DNA of 64,000 nucleotides. Origin: Sideroxydans sp. Lineage in GTDB: Bacteria > Pseudomonadota > Gammaproteobacteria > Burkholderiales > Gallionellaceae. Positions 32,863 to 41,665 of this stretch are shown here, in pieces. The stretch covers positions 33,826 through 97,825 of the forward strand of contig DAIDAJ010000105.1 of assembly GCA_027310665.1 (NCBI GenBank). Reading direction: 5' to 3'. Every line of letters begins with the position of its first letter. The stretch's first letter is position 1. Below the pieces are notes generated by a model. It was not told where the DNA came from. It worked only from the letters and a program-made list of their open reading frames with translations, and searched no databases. The position numbers and the translations under genes were made by a program.

Positions 32863-32980
32863 ACACGGAGCCCGGGGAGATCGCTAAAATTTTTAATGAT
32901 TGACTCGGAAGTAAGGGTAAGAAACAATGCCTCGCTTCGGAAATTAGACCAATACAAATTGGCGTTTACTAGGAGGAATT

Positions 32981-33445
32981 ATGGCATACCTGCATTGGTC
33001 CAGTGACCTGGATACCGGCATAGAGGTCATCGACGGCCAGCATAAACGCATCGTCGACTACCTGAACGAACTCAACGAAGCGAACGACAAGGGCGACAGA
33101 CAGGCAACCAACCATGTGCTGAACGAACTGGTCGATTACACCCTCACTCATTTCGCTTTTGAAGAAGAGTTGCAGGATAAAGCCGGTTATCCCTTCGTCA
33201 GGGCACACAAGCGCGTGCACGACATCTTCACCAAACGCGTGGCGGAATTCCAGAAACGCGCAGCCGCCGGGGACGATGTCGCACCGGAACTGCTTTCCAT
33301 GCTGAAGATATGGCTGGTCAATCACATCAAGGGCGACGACGCGGACTATGCGGCGAGCGTCAGGAAGATGCTGGGTGTCGAAGGCGTAGAAGGCAAGGTA
33401 GCAGGTGGGTGGCTCGGCGTGGCCCTGAAGAAGTTCTTCGGCTGA
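32981..33445 (+). CDS. Bacteriohemerythrin
   Basis: 154 residues. The di-iron ligands of the hemerythrin fold are present: His in DGQHKRIVDYL, the His/Glu pair in THFAFEEELQ, His residues in AHKRVHD, and the H...D pair in WLVNHIKGDDADY. It should bind O2 reversibly in the cytoplasm, as a sensor, store or carrier. The ribosome binding site is a perfect AGGAGG 5-6 bases upstream. The C-terminus has an extra Gly/Val-rich tail of about 20 residues. It is monocistronic, convergent with the DUF167 gene. Confidence 0.92.
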   Translation: MAYLHWSSDLDTGIEVIDGQHKRIVDYLNELNEANDKGDRQATNHVLNELVDYTLTHFAFEEELQDKAGYPFVRAHKRVHDIFTKRVAEFQKRAAAGDDVAPELLSMLKIWLVNHIKGDDADYAASVRKMLGVEGVEGKVAGGWLGVALKKFFG

Positions 33446-33485
33446 TACGCGGCGCCATTCGCGCCGCCCGTGACTGCGGCGAAAT

Positions 33486-33803
33486 TCAAATCTCCTTGCT
33501 CACGGGTGCTCCCTTCGGCTGCTTCGCAATCACTGCGGGCAGCCGCTTTGGCGCCACGATGCGCAACTGCTTGTTGACGTTGTATACCCCGAACACCACC
33601 GTGATCGCGCTCTCGGGCACCTGAAACTCCGCGGCAAGGAATGTCACCAGATGTGCGGTCGCCCGTCCGCGCACCGGATTCTCTGCGACGTGGATCTCCA
33701 GTTGTTTACCGATGGCTTTGCCGATCTTGGTCTTTTTGGCTCTGGGGCAGCCGAGGATGTTGAGGACGAGGGTTTCGCCTTCCCAATGGCAGAAGGATTG
33801 CAT
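33486..33803 (-). CDS. DUF167 (YggU-like) family protein
   Basis: 105 residues. The DUF167 fold is visible as LVLNILGCPRAKKTKIGKAIGKQLEIHVAENPVRGRATAHLVTFLAAEF and SAITVVFGVYNVNKQLRIV. In most relatives the motif reads APPVDGKAN; here it is AENPVRGRATAH, so the copy is divergent. The function is unknown. It has no clear operon partner. Confidence 0.8.
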   Translation of the reverse strand: MQSFCHWEGETLVLNILGCPRAKKTKIGKAIGKQLEIHVAENPVRGRATAHLVTFLAAEFQVPESAITVVFGVYNVNKQLRIVAPKRLPAVIAKQPKGAPVSKEI

Positions 33804-34276
33804 TTATTCTCCAGATTTAAACAACCGTTCGTGCTGAGCTTGTCGAAGGATGGGCGAAGCCCGCTGGTTTGCAAATTAGAACCAACATCGTCGGGGGTAG
33901 CCCGACAGCTAGTCACTTTCTTTTGCTTCGCCAAAAAGAAAGTAACCAAAGAAAAGGCGACCCCGGTTTGCCGCCCCTTCGGGGTTCCCTCGATATTTCA
34001 CCAACAAGCGGGGCTGCGCAACTCGCCCTGGCGGGGCACACACCCCGTGCCCCACTGCGGAGCTCAAACAGTGCTCGCCTAAACCTCCGCTTGTTGGCGA
34101 AATATCGAGGCGTCGCACAGGGGAAAGAAAAGCGAAAATCAAAACCCTATGGTGGGCAACAAGTTGCCCACCATAGTCAGAACAATTCGACTTCGGCACA
34201 TTGGATACTGATGGTGAGTCAAACAGTACGAATTTCGTGCGTCAATTAGAGATTGCACGATGATGAGTAAGAAGGT
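33804..34276. other. Spacer made of the left arm of a long inverted repeat
   Basis: Almost the whole stretch is the inverted-repeat arm at 33825-34212. Open frames of 90-140 codons occur in it, but they arise from a repeat that recurs in inverse at 35508-35868, so I do not call them genes. Between 34212 and 34276 nothing is recognisable. Confidence 0.6.
33825..34212. repeat. Long inverted repeat, left arm
   Basis: It begins CCGTTCGTGCTGAGCTTGTC and contains GTAGCCCGACAGCTAGTCAC, AAAGGCGACCCCGG, GAAATATCGAGG and GGTGGGCAACAAGTTGCCCACC, then fades into GTCAGAACAATTCGACTTCG. The same order recurs in inverse at 35508-35868. The arm holds small hairpins of its own. A 26-bp insertion-like difference (CACTGCGGAGCTCAAACAG) distinguishes the arms. 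Confidence 0.85.
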
Positions 34277-35488
34277 TCAATCAGCCTTCTTCATAATCAC
34301 ATACCTTCCGTTGACAACTTTCAGGTATCCAAGATTAACCAATTCGTGAAGGTAAGCTGAGATTGCTCGCGCCGCCCGCGGAAGAACTGTCCTTTGTTCA
34401 GAAGTGAGAAGATGGTCATATTTCTGTAGTACATCAAATTCCTTTCTGCGAGGAAAGGTCTTCAGGCACCATCGAATGACGACCTTAGGGGAAAACGACT
34501 TGTTTTGGTTCCACCTTATAAACAAGTTGAACACTGCAGCTTGCCAAACCCGTCGATCAACAAGAATACCCAACTCGTGAGGTACTTCAATGTTGATGTA
34601 GGAGGGAGGTGTGTCCCATTGAATGCGAAGCATACGAGCTGCGGTGATCCAAGCTTCACTCCTTGCACCTTCGGAATTCAACCTGGATAGCTCAGCCGTT
34701 AGATTGGTTGGTTCTAAGAGTTCTTCAAGCCTCACAACAGCAGCCCTGAATCCTGGAGCACTAGCACGTTGATACTGGAACGAAAGCTCCAAATCCTTAA
34801 CTCTTCTGAGTTCCTGCTTATCTGAATTTTGGGCCCTCTCTACTGCCCGCATTCTGGCCCGGTCTGTCAATGCCGCAGTCTTCTTGTTAAATAGCCAGAC
34901 CTTGTTGTCTGTTCTTTCAAGAACCGCATTCCGAAGATTGTCCCAGTTCCATTCGTCGGCCATATCAGACAAATCAATCTCGATCGTTGAAACACCTATC
35001 TCAGCAAGCTTCTGTAGTTTTACGTCATCAACGAAATGACACACTGCAATCTCGATGAACAACTTCTTTTCGCCAACCTTTGCAGCAATATCAGGGATGA
35101 CATTGCCGAATCTGACTTCCTCGGAAACTTCAGAGAACAAGATTTCTTGGGATGGAAGTTCAAATGTGCCTTCGTGCATTTTCCCAGCCTTATCCAATGC
35201 AACAGCACGAACCAGCAATGCAGGCAGGATCATCTTCATTTCTTTGGACAGAATGGACTTCGCTGCCAGATGTAATGCGGTTTGAACACCACCTTTGCAG
35301 TCGCTTCCGCCTTCATGGGAAAAGTGATGGGCAGTCTCAGTACCTTGCTTAGCCACCAATCGCTCTCTACATGCCGGACAGATGCAGCCACACCCAAGGC
35401 CGTTTTCGACTTCGTCGATGTGCACAACAATGCCTTTGCGAAGGGCAAAGGACAATACAGGACCTGTCCATTTTGTTGAAGACTTCAT
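34277..35488 (-). CDS. CoiA-like putative nuclease within inverted repeats
   Basis: About 403 residues from the ATG at 35488. The N-terminal zinc site is visible as CICPACRERLVAKQGTETAHHFSH (Cys-x2-Cys, then a HHFSH), as in CoiA-like proteins. A PD-(D/E)xK-like nuclease core is suggested by GNVIPDIAAKVGEKKLFIEIAVCHF (Asp, then a Glu-x-x strand), although the Lys is not in the standard place. The C-terminal 200 residues are helical and end in a winged-helix-like stretch (AISAYLHELVNLGYLKVVNGRYVIMKK). Upstream in-frame codons belong to the inverted repeat. It differs from its neighbours in being AT-richer. Confidence 0.65.
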   Translation of the reverse strand: MKSSTKWTGPVLSFALRKGIVVHIDEVENGLGCGCICPACRERLVAKQGTETAHHFSHEGGSDCKGGVQTALHLAAKSILSKEMKMILPALLVRAVALDKAGKMHEGTFELPSQEILFSEVSEEVRFGNVIPDIAAKVGEKKLFIEIAVCHFVDDVKLQKLAEIGVSTIEIDLSDMADEWNWDNLRNAVLERTDNKVWLFNKKTAALTDRARMRAVERAQNSDKQELRRVKDLELSFQYQRASAPGFRAAVVRLEELLEPTNLTAELSRLNSEGARSEAWITAARMLRIQWDTPPSYINIEVPHELGILVDRRVWQAAVFNLFIRWNQNKSFSPKVVIRWCLKTFPRRKEFDVLQKYDHLLTSEQRTVLPRAARAISAYLHELVNLGYLKVVNGRYVIMKKAD

Positions 35489-35907
35489 GCTTGCTTCGAA
35501 AATTTCCTGCATCCAAATGTACCGGAGTCGATCTGTCTTGACTATGGTAGGCAACTTGTTGCCCACCATAGGGTTTTGATTTTCGCTTTTCCTTCCCCTG
35601 TGCGCCGCCTCGATATTTCGCCAGCAAGCGGAGGTTTAGGCGAGCACGGTTTGTGTGCCCCGCCAGGGCGAGTTGCGCAGCCCCGCTTGTTGGTGAAATA
35701 TCGAGGGAACCCGAAGGGCGGCAAACCGGGGTCGCCTTTTCTTTGGTTACTTTCTTTTTGGCGAAGCAAAAGAAAGTGACTAGCTGTCGGGCTACCCCCG
35801 ACGGTTTTGGTTTTAAATTAACAAACCAGCGGGCTTCGCCCATCCTTCGACAAGCTCAGGACGAACGGTATGGTGTGGCACATAGCACGAACGAGCTGAA
35901 TATTTAG
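35489..35907. other. Spacer made of the right arm of the long inverted repeat
   Basis: Nearly all of this stretch is the right arm (35508-35868). The promoter of the CoiA-like gene must lie within it. The last 40 bases before the polA stop hold nothing that I recognise. Confidence 0.6.
35508..35868. repeat. Long inverted repeat, right arm
   Basis: The inverse copy of 33825-34212: GGTAGGCAACTTGTTGCCCACC near its inner end, CTCGATATTTCGCC, GGTCGCCTTTTC, GTGACTAGCTGTCGGGCTAC and the outer end CTTCGACAAGCTCAGGACGA. The arms differ by scattered substitutions and a few short indels. Confidence 0.85.
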
Positions 35908-38697
35908 CTAATGCGCCTCATCCCAATTTCCCCCCTCACCCAACCCCACCTCCAGTGGCACCTTCAACTCGGTCACCCCGCACATCAGCTCGCGCACCTT
36001 CTCTTTCACCAGAGCCAATTCCCCCTGCGGCACTTCCAACACCAGTTCATCGTGTACTTGCATGATGAGCTTGGTTTGTAGTTGCTCTTTTTCCAGCCAG
36101 TCCTGCACCGCGATCATCGCCAGCTTGATCAAGTCGGCAGCCGTACCCTGCATTGGCGCGTTGATGGCGGCGCGTTCGGCGGCCTGGCGGCGCATGCCGT
36201 TGGCACCGTTGATCTCGGGCAGCCACAATCTGCGCCCGAACCAGGTCTCGACAAAGCCTTGCGCCTTGGCCTGTTCGCGCGTGCTGTCCATGTAGCGCTT
36301 CACACCGGGGTAGCGTGCGAAGTAGAGATCGATGTATTGCTGTGCAGCACCGCGTTCGATGTTAAGCTGCGAGGCCAGGCCGAAAGCGGACATGCCGTAA
36401 ATGAGACCGAAGTTGGTGACCTTGGCGAAGCGGCGCTGTTCGCTGCTCACCGCATCCAGCGGTACGCCGAAAACTTCCGCGGCAGTGGCGCGGTGGATGT
36501 CCTCACCGGCTGCGAAGGCCTTGAGCAGGCCTTCGTCGCCGGACAGGTGCGCCATGATGCGCAGTTCGATCTGCGAATAGTCGGCAGAGACGATGCGCGA
36601 TCCGGCGGGCGCGATGAACGCTTCGCGGATGCGGCGGCCTTCGGGCGTGCGGATCGGGATGTTCTGCAGGTTGGGGTCGCTGGACGCGAGGCGCCCGGTG
36701 ACCGCCACGGCTTGCGAGTAGCTGGTGTGCACGCGGCCGGTCCTGGCGTTGACCATCTGCGGCAGCTTGTCGGTATAGGTGGATTTGAGTTTTGCCATGC
36801 CGCGGTGCTCAAGCAGGATCTTGGGTAGCGGGTAGTCGAGTGCGAGTTCCTGCAGCACTTCTTCGTCGGTCGAGCGCGAGCCGGTGGCAGTTTTCTTCTT
36901 CGAGGGAATGCCCAATTTGTCGAACAATATCTCCTGCAACTGCTTGGGCGAGGCCAGGTTGAACGGCTGCCCTGCCAGCTCGAACGCCTGCTTTTCGATG
37001 GCCATGATCTTCTCGCCCAGCTCGTGGCTCTGCCTTGCCAGCCTGCCGCTGTCGATCAGCACGCCGTTGCGTTCCATCTTGAACAGCACCTCGCGCACGG
37101 GCAACTCGATTTGCCTGTAGACCGCATCCAGACGGCCTTGCAGCTGAGGCGACAGTGTCTGGTGCAATTGCAGGGTGATATCGGCATCTTCCGCAGCGTA
37201 GCGCGTGGCAGTCTCCAGATCGACCTGGTCGAAGCCGATCTGCTTCGCGCCCTTGCCCACCACGTCGGTGTAGCTGACCGTCGACAGCCCCAGATGGCGC
37301 AACGCCAGGTTGCCCATTTCATGCGGTTTGTGCGATTCCAGCACGTAGGATTCCAATAGCGTGTCTTCGGCTATACCGCGCAGCGCGATGCCGTGGTTGG
37401 CGAAGATGTGCTCGTCGTATTTGAGATTCTGTCCCAGTTTCTTGTGCGCCGGGCTTTCCAGCCAGTGCCTGAGTTTCTTCAGCGCATGCTCGCGGTTGAG
37501 CTGGTCCGGCGCACCGGGATAATGGTGCGCCAGCGGCAGATAGGCGGCGTGATGTGCTTCGATGCTGAAGGAGATGCCGACCAGTTGCGCGGTCATTCCA
37601 TCGAGGCCGGTGGTCTCGGTGTCCAGGCTCACCAGCGGCGCTTCCATCAGCTTGTGCAGCCAGGCGTCGAGCTGGGTGTTGGTGAGGATGGCTTCGTAGT
37701 TGGAGGTGTCGTTGACCGTCGATGGCAACGGCGCTTGCTCGAATTGGCGCGGGTCTTGTCGCCTCTCCCCACGGGGGAGGGTCAGGGTTGGGGATAATGA
37801 AGCGTCACCTGAGCGTCCCTCACCCCCGATCTCTCGCCCGCCGGCGGGCGAGGGGTGACTTACTTCGCGCAGCCAACTCTTGAACCCGAAGCGTTCGAAC
37901 AGCTCGCGCATCTTCTCGGCGTCCGCTACCGGGGCGGCCAGTTCGTCGAACTTCTTGTCCAGCGCCACGTCGCATTTCACCGTGACCAGTCGGCGGCCCT
38001 GCGGCAGCCAGTCGCGCGCGGCGCGCAGGTTGTCGCCGACGGCGCCGCCCACTTCATCCGCGTGTGCCAGCAGGTTGTCCAGCGTGCCGTACTGGGTCAG
38101 CCATTTCACTGCCGTCTTGGGGCCGCACTTGGCCACACCCGGCACGTTGTCTACCGCGTCGCCGACCAGCGCCAGATAATCCACGATGCGCTCGGGCGGC
38201 ACACCGAACTTGGCCAGCACGCCCGCTTCGTCCAGCACTTCGTTGCTCATGGTGTTCACCAGCGTGACATGCGAATTGACCAGCTGGGTGAGGTCCTTGT
38301 CGCCGGTGGAGACGATGCAGCGCGTACCGTTCCGCGAGGCTTCATGCGTCAAGGTACCGATGACGTCGTCCGCCTCCACCTCGTCGATCATCAGGATGTT
38401 CCAGCCGGCCGCCGCGACGACTTCATGCAGCGGCTCGATCTGCAAACGCAGGTCGTCCGGCATCGGCGGACGGTGCGCCTTGTATTCCGGATACCAGTCG
38501 TCGCGGAACGTTTTGCCCTTCGCATCGAACACGCAAGCGCTATAATCTGCCGGGTAATCGGCACGCAAACGGCGCAGCATATTGAGCACGCCGTAGATCG
38601 CACCGGTCGGCTCGCCCCGCGGGCTGCGCAGGTCCGGCATGGCATGGAAAGCGCGATACAGATAGGACGAGCCGTCCACCAACAACAATGTCTTCAT
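35908..38697 (-). CDS. polA: DNA polymerase I
   Basis: 929 residues from the ATG at 38697 (MKTLLLVDGSSYLYRAFHAM). The 5'-3' exonuclease domain covers residues 1-280, the 3'-5' exonuclease about 320-520 (DTETTGLDG, YAAEDADITLQLH) and the polymerase about 530-929 (ADYSQIELRIMAHLSGDE, RRFAKVTNFGLIYG, MQVHDELVLEVP). All catalytic motifs are present. Between the first two domains, residues about 279-315 are encoded by two palindromic repeat elements read in frame (PSPAGGREIGGEGRSGD, SLSPTLTLPRGERRQD). Only 15 bases separate its start from the divergent LOG-family gene. Confidence 0.96.
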   Translation of the reverse strand: MKTLLLVDGSSYLYRAFHAMPDLRSPRGEPTGAIYGVLNMLRRLRADYPADYSACVFDAKGKTFRDDWYPEYKAHRPPMPDDLRLQIEPLHEVVAAAGWNILMIDEVEADDVIGTLTHEASRNGTRCIVSTGDKDLTQLVNSHVTLVNTMSNEVLDEAGVLAKFGVPPERIVDYLALVGDAVDNVPGVAKCGPKTAVKWLTQYGTLDNLLAHADEVGGAVGDNLRAARDWLPQGRRLVTVKCDVALDKKFDELAAPVADAEKMRELFERFGFKSWLREVSHPSPAGGREIGGEGRSGDASLSPTLTLPRGERRQDPRQFEQAPLPSTVNDTSNYEAILTNTQLDAWLHKLMEAPLVSLDTETTGLDGMTAQLVGISFSIEAHHAAYLPLAHHYPGAPDQLNREHALKKLRHWLESPAHKKLGQNLKYDEHIFANHGIALRGIAEDTLLESYVLESHKPHEMGNLALRHLGLSTVSYTDVVGKGAKQIGFDQVDLETATRYAAEDADITLQLHQTLSPQLQGRLDAVYRQIELPVREVLFKMERNGVLIDSGRLARQSHELGEKIMAIEKQAFELAGQPFNLASPKQLQEILFDKLGIPSKKKTATGSRSTDEEVLQELALDYPLPKILLEHRGMAKLKSTYTDKLPQMVNARTGRVHTSYSQAVAVTGRLASSDPNLQNIPIRTPEGRRIREAFIAPAGSRIVSADYSQIELRIMAHLSGDEGLLKAFAAGEDIHRATAAEVFGVPLDAVSSEQRRFAKVTNFGLIYGMSAFGLASQLNIERGAAQQYIDLYFARYPGVKRYMDSTREQAKAQGFVETWFGRRLWLPEINGANGMRRQAAERAAINAPMQGTAADLIKLAMIAVQDWLEKEQLQTKLIMQVHDELVLEVPQGELALVKEKVRELMCGVTELKVPLEVGLGEGGNWDEAH
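37762..37858. repeat. Palindromic elements inserted in frame in polA
   Basis: Two hairpins, CCTCTCCCCACGGGGGAGGG (37762 on) and CTCTCGCCCGCCGGCGGGCGAG (37831-37852), with the linked GGGTCAGGGTTGGGG and GTCCCTCACCCCCGATC. They correspond to the intergenic elements at 42605-42695 and 2108-2166. They encode a Pro/Gly/Arg-rich linker of about 36 residues. Confidence 0.8.
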
Positions 38698-38712
38698 GCT
38701 TTGAGGTCCGAG

Positions 38713-39429
38713 ATGAACAACGATATGAAACTCCCACCCATGCAATCGCCCGAGTTGATGCAATCGAAGGAATCCTGGCGGGTGTTCGGCATTATGTCAG
38801 AATTCGTGTCGGCGACCGAACGCCTGCGTGACATCCACCCGGCCGTCAGCATCTTCGGCAGTGCGCGAACGCCACACGACCATCCCTATTACAAGCTCAC
38901 CGAAGAGATCGCGCGCCTGCTGTCGGACGCCGGCTTCTCGGTCATCTCCGGCGGCGGCCCCGGCATCATGGAAGCGGCAAACAAGGGCGCGTTCTACGGC
39001 AAATCATCCAGCGTCGGCCTCAACATCCAGCTGCCGCACGAACAGCACAACAACCCGTACCAGAACATCAGCCAGACCTTCCATCACTTCTTCACGCGCA
39101 AGGTGATGTTCGTCAAGTTCGCCAGCGCCTATGTGGTGATGCCCGGCGGCTTCGGCACGCTGGACGAGCTGATGGAAGCGCTGACGCTGGTGCAGACGGG
39201 CAAGACCCGCAAGATGCCTATCATCCTGGTCGGCAGCAAGTTCTGGGGCGGCATGGTGGAATGGTTCAGGACCAGCCTGCTCGAAGAACAGATGATCGCG
39301 GCCGGCGACATGGACCTGATCCAGGTCATCGACGAACCCGAGCAGATCGTCGCTGCCATCTTCAAGCACTATGAAACTCGCGGCTTCGAACCTTCCGTTG
39401 CCGAACTCGAGATGCAACTCAATCTTTGA
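38713..39429 (+). CDS. LOG-family (TIGR00730) Rossmann protein
   Basis: 238 residues from the ATG at 38713, preceded by TTGAGG 8 bases upstream. The family signature is complete: VSIFGSARTPHDHPYY, VISGGGPGIMEAANKGA and MPGGFGTLDELMEALTLVQTGK. LOG proteins cleave nucleotide 5'-monophosphates or cytokinin ribotides; the bacterial role is often unknown. The group with an N-terminal extension of about 40 residues is common in proteobacteria next to polA. An ATG at 38725 is a possible alternative start. Confidence 0.88.
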   Translation: MNNDMKLPPMQSPELMQSKESWRVFGIMSEFVSATERLRDIHPAVSIFGSARTPHDHPYYKLTEEIARLLSDAGFSVISGGGPGIMEAANKGAFYGKSSSVGLNIQLPHEQHNNPYQNISQTFHHFFTRKVMFVKFASAYVVMPGGFGTLDELMEALTLVQTGKTRKMPIILVGSKFWGGMVEWFRTSLLEEQMIAAGDMDLIQVIDEPEQIVAAIFKHYETRGFEPSVAELEMQLNL

Positions 39430-39475
39430 CCCGTATCGGATAGAATCCGACCATTCATTTCAACCGGTGAACATC

Positions 39476-39805
39476 ATGCGCCCCATTTATCTTGCCGCAA
39501 TCGCCTGCCTGAGCCTCAGTGCCCATGCGGCGCAGCCGGAACCGCCCGCCAAGTCCGAGCCCCCTCCTCCTCCCCCGATGAGCACGGACGAGCCCATCGA
39601 CGAGCCGCAGGTGACTATCATCAAGAAAACCGATCAGATCGTTGAGGAATATCGTGTCGGGGGCAGACTGTACATGATCAAGATCACACCCAAGTACGGT
39701 CCGCCTTATTACCTGGTCGACGATCAGGGCGACGGCAAGTTCGCGCGCCAGGAGGGCCTGGACACCGGCTTCCGCGTTCCGCGCTGGATCATCAAACGCT
39801 TCTGA
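39476..39805 (+). CDS. DUF2782 family secreted protein
   Basis: 109 residues from the ATG at 39476. An in-frame GTG three codons upstream is possible. A signal peptide is clear (MRPIYLAAIACLSLSAHAA). After a Pro-rich stretch come PQVTIIKKTDQIVEEYRVGGRLYMIKITPKYGPPYYLVDD and the tail FRVPRWIIKRF, the pattern of DUF2782. The family occurs next to polA and thrB in betaproteobacteria. The function is unknown. Confidence 0.85.
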   Translation: MRPIYLAAIACLSLSAHAAQPEPPAKSEPPPPPPMSTDEPIDEPQVTIIKKTDQIVEEYRVGGRLYMIKITPKYGPPYYLVDDQGDGKFARQEGLDTGFRVPRWIIKRF

Positions 39806-39849
39806 CGGGCACTCAATTCCGCACCCTTATCAATGAACATGCCATGCCC

Positions 39850-39892
39850 GTTCCCTCACCTCAATCCTCTCCCGCAAGCGGGCGAGGAGGCG
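39850..39892. repeat. Palindromic CCTCTCCCGC/GCGGGCGAGG element before thrB
   Basis: TTCCCTCACCTCAATCCTCT followed by CCCGCAAGCGGGCGAGGAGG is an intergenic member of the family that also occurs inside uvrD (44308-44348) and leuS (48229-48270). It lies 43 bases before the thrB start. Confidence 0.75.
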
Positions 39893-39935
39893 AATGAATC
39901 GCTACGCGTGTTTTACTTCTGACGAGACCTATCGC

Positions 39936-40877
39936 ATGGCTGTATTTACCCGCGTTTCCGAATCCGACATTGCTGCCTGGCTTTCCAATTATTCCCTGGG
40001 GACCTTGATTGAACTGCAGGGCATCCCTGCCGGCATCGAGAACACCAATTATTTCGTCACCACCAGCAACGGACGTTTCGTGCTGACCTTGTTCGAAACG
40101 CTCACGGCGGACGACCTGCCGTTCTTCCTCAACCTGATGGCCCATCTCGCGCGACACGGCATACCCTGCCCCAGTCCGGTCGCCGATCGGCAGAATCGTT
40201 TTCTGGGCGAACTGCATGGCAAGCCCGCCTGTATCGTCAGCCGCCTTTCCGGCAAGTCCGTGACACAGCCCAGCACGGCCCAATGCGCCGCGGTCGGTGC
40301 GATGCTCGGGCAAATGCACAGCGCGGGCTTGAGCTTCGGCGAGCAGATGCCAAATCCGCGTGGCGCGGCATGGCGTACCGAGGCATCGCGGCAGGTAAGA
40401 AGATTCCTCTCGCCCCAGGACGCCGCCCTGCTGGACAGCGAAGTCGAGCTGCACGCGAGACACCCGCTGGCCGATATTCCGCGCGGCACGATACATGCCG
40501 ACCTGTTCCGCGACAACGTGCTGATGGAAGGCGAGCGAGTCGGGGGCCTGATCGATTTCTATTTCGCCTGCACCGGCAAGCTTCTCTATGACGTCGCCAT
40601 CACCGTCAACGACTGGTGCATGAGCGCCGACGGCAAGCTGGACAGGGGGCATACGCGTGCCATGCTGAACGCGTACCATGCCGCGCGTCCGTTCACCACC
40701 AAGGAAGGCGAGCTATGGCCGATGGCATTGCGCGTGGCGGCCCTGCGTTTCTGGATTTCGCGCCTGTACGACCTGCATTTGCCGCGCGAAGGCGAGATCG
40801 TGAATGCGCACAACCCGGACCAGTTCAAACGTATCCTGCAAAACCATATCGCCACGGTGCAGACCGTCTGGCTCTGA
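39936..40877 (+). CDS. thrB: Homoserine kinase (ThrB, APH-fold type)
   Basis: 313 residues from the ATG at 39936 (MAVFTRVSESDIAAWLSNY). It belongs to the aminoglycoside phosphotransferase fold, not the GHMP type. NYFVTTSNGRFVLTLFE is the nucleotide-binding strand; TIHADLFRDNVLMEG holds the catalytic loop and GGLIDFYFAC the metal-binding Asp. It phosphorylates homoserine in threonine synthesis. It lies directly upstream of a BPSS1780-type membrane protein gene (12 bases), a linkage common in betaproteobacteria. Confidence 0.92.
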   Translation: MAVFTRVSESDIAAWLSNYSLGTLIELQGIPAGIENTNYFVTTSNGRFVLTLFETLTADDLPFFLNLMAHLARHGIPCPSPVADRQNRFLGELHGKPACIVSRLSGKSVTQPSTAQCAAVGAMLGQMHSAGLSFGEQMPNPRGAAWRTEASRQVRRFLSPQDAALLDSEVELHARHPLADIPRGTIHADLFRDNVLMEGERVGGLIDFYFACTGKLLYDVAITVNDWCMSADGKLDRGHTRAMLNAYHAARPFTTKEGELWPMALRVAALRFWISRLYDLHLPREGEIVNAHNPDQFKRILQNHIATVQTVWL

Positions 40878-40889
40878 ATCGAGGCTCAA

Positions 40890-41663
40890 ATGGAAATCAT
40901 GAAACTTGCCCCCGCACGCGGATGGACCTGGGTAAAGCAGGGCTACCAGCTCATCATGCTCAACCCGCTGATGTCCATCTCCCTTGCCTTGGTCGGCGCA
41001 CTGGCGATGTTCGCCGCGCTCAAGGTGCCGGCAATCGGTCCGTTGCTGGCCATCATGCTGATGCCGATCGTGATGGCCGGTTACATGCGGGTCTGTCGCG
41101 CACTGGAAGAGGAAGAGGAAGTCGAGCTGACCCACCTGTTCGAAGGCTTCAGGAAGCATACGGCCCGCCTGATGGCGTTGGGGGGCATCTCCATGCTGGG
41201 CATGATAGGCGCTTCCGCCGTCATGGTGTTCATTGGCGGAGATACGCTATCCGCGCTGCTGGATAATTTCAAATCCTCCACCGATCCGCAGATGCTGATC
41301 GACGCGATGTGGGCTTCGGGATCGGGCGTGGCGTTCAGCCTGCTGGTCGGTTTCACGCTGGTATGCCTGCTGATGCTGGCGCTGCAATATGCCCCCATGC
41401 TGATATTCTTCAACGATGTCGCCCCGCTCCCCGCCATGCGCGCCAGCCTGTCCGGGTCTTTTCGCAATATCATCCCGTACACGGTGTACAGCATCGTCAT
41501 GCAAGTCATCGCACTGGTGCTCAGCCTGCTGCCCTTCAATATCGGCCTTATCCTGCTGCTGCCGCTCGGTTTCACCTCGCTGTACGTCAGCTACCGCAAC
41601 ATCTTTCCTTTCGCGCATGAACTTGCCGCGATCAAGCCCGTTACACATCATCCGGAGACCTGA
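40890..41663 (+). CDS. BPSS1780 family membrane protein
   Basis: 257 residues with six hydrophobic segments. WVKQGYQLIMLNPLMSISLAL, the acidic VCRALEEEEEVELTHLFEGFRKH linker and SLYVSYRNIFPFAHE are typical of the BPSS1780 family. The family is poorly known. The gene lies in a run thrB - BPSS1780 - four-helix protein and is likely co-transcribed with both. Confidence 0.85.
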   Translation: MEIMKLAPARGWTWVKQGYQLIMLNPLMSISLALVGALAMFAALKVPAIGPLLAIMLMPIVMAGYMRVCRALEEEEEVELTHLFEGFRKHTARLMALGGISMLGMIGASAVMVFIGGDTLSALLDNFKSSTDPQMLIDAMWASGSGVAFSLLVGFTLVCLLMLALQYAPMLIFFNDVAPLPAMRASLSGSFRNIIPYTVYSIVMQVIALVLSLLPFNIGLILLLPLGFTSLYVSYRNIFPFAHELAAIKPVTHHPET

Positions 41664-41665
41664 CC

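Noticed and set aside
32981..33445. Chemotaxis-type hemerythrin fusion
   Set aside because: The gene encodes only the hemerythrin domain with a short tail; no signalling domain is attached or adjacent.
33651..34249. Open frames of 96-143 codons in the left inverted-repeat arm
   Set aside because: They recur in the other arm and consist of translated repeat DNA (for example QKKVTKEKATPVC). Such frames are frequent artefacts in repeat DNA and have no start signals.
37855..38712. N-terminal extension of the LOG-family frame to 37855
   Set aside because: The upstream part is antisense to polA and has shadow-type composition. The protein's family character begins after 38713, where a ribosome binding site is also present.
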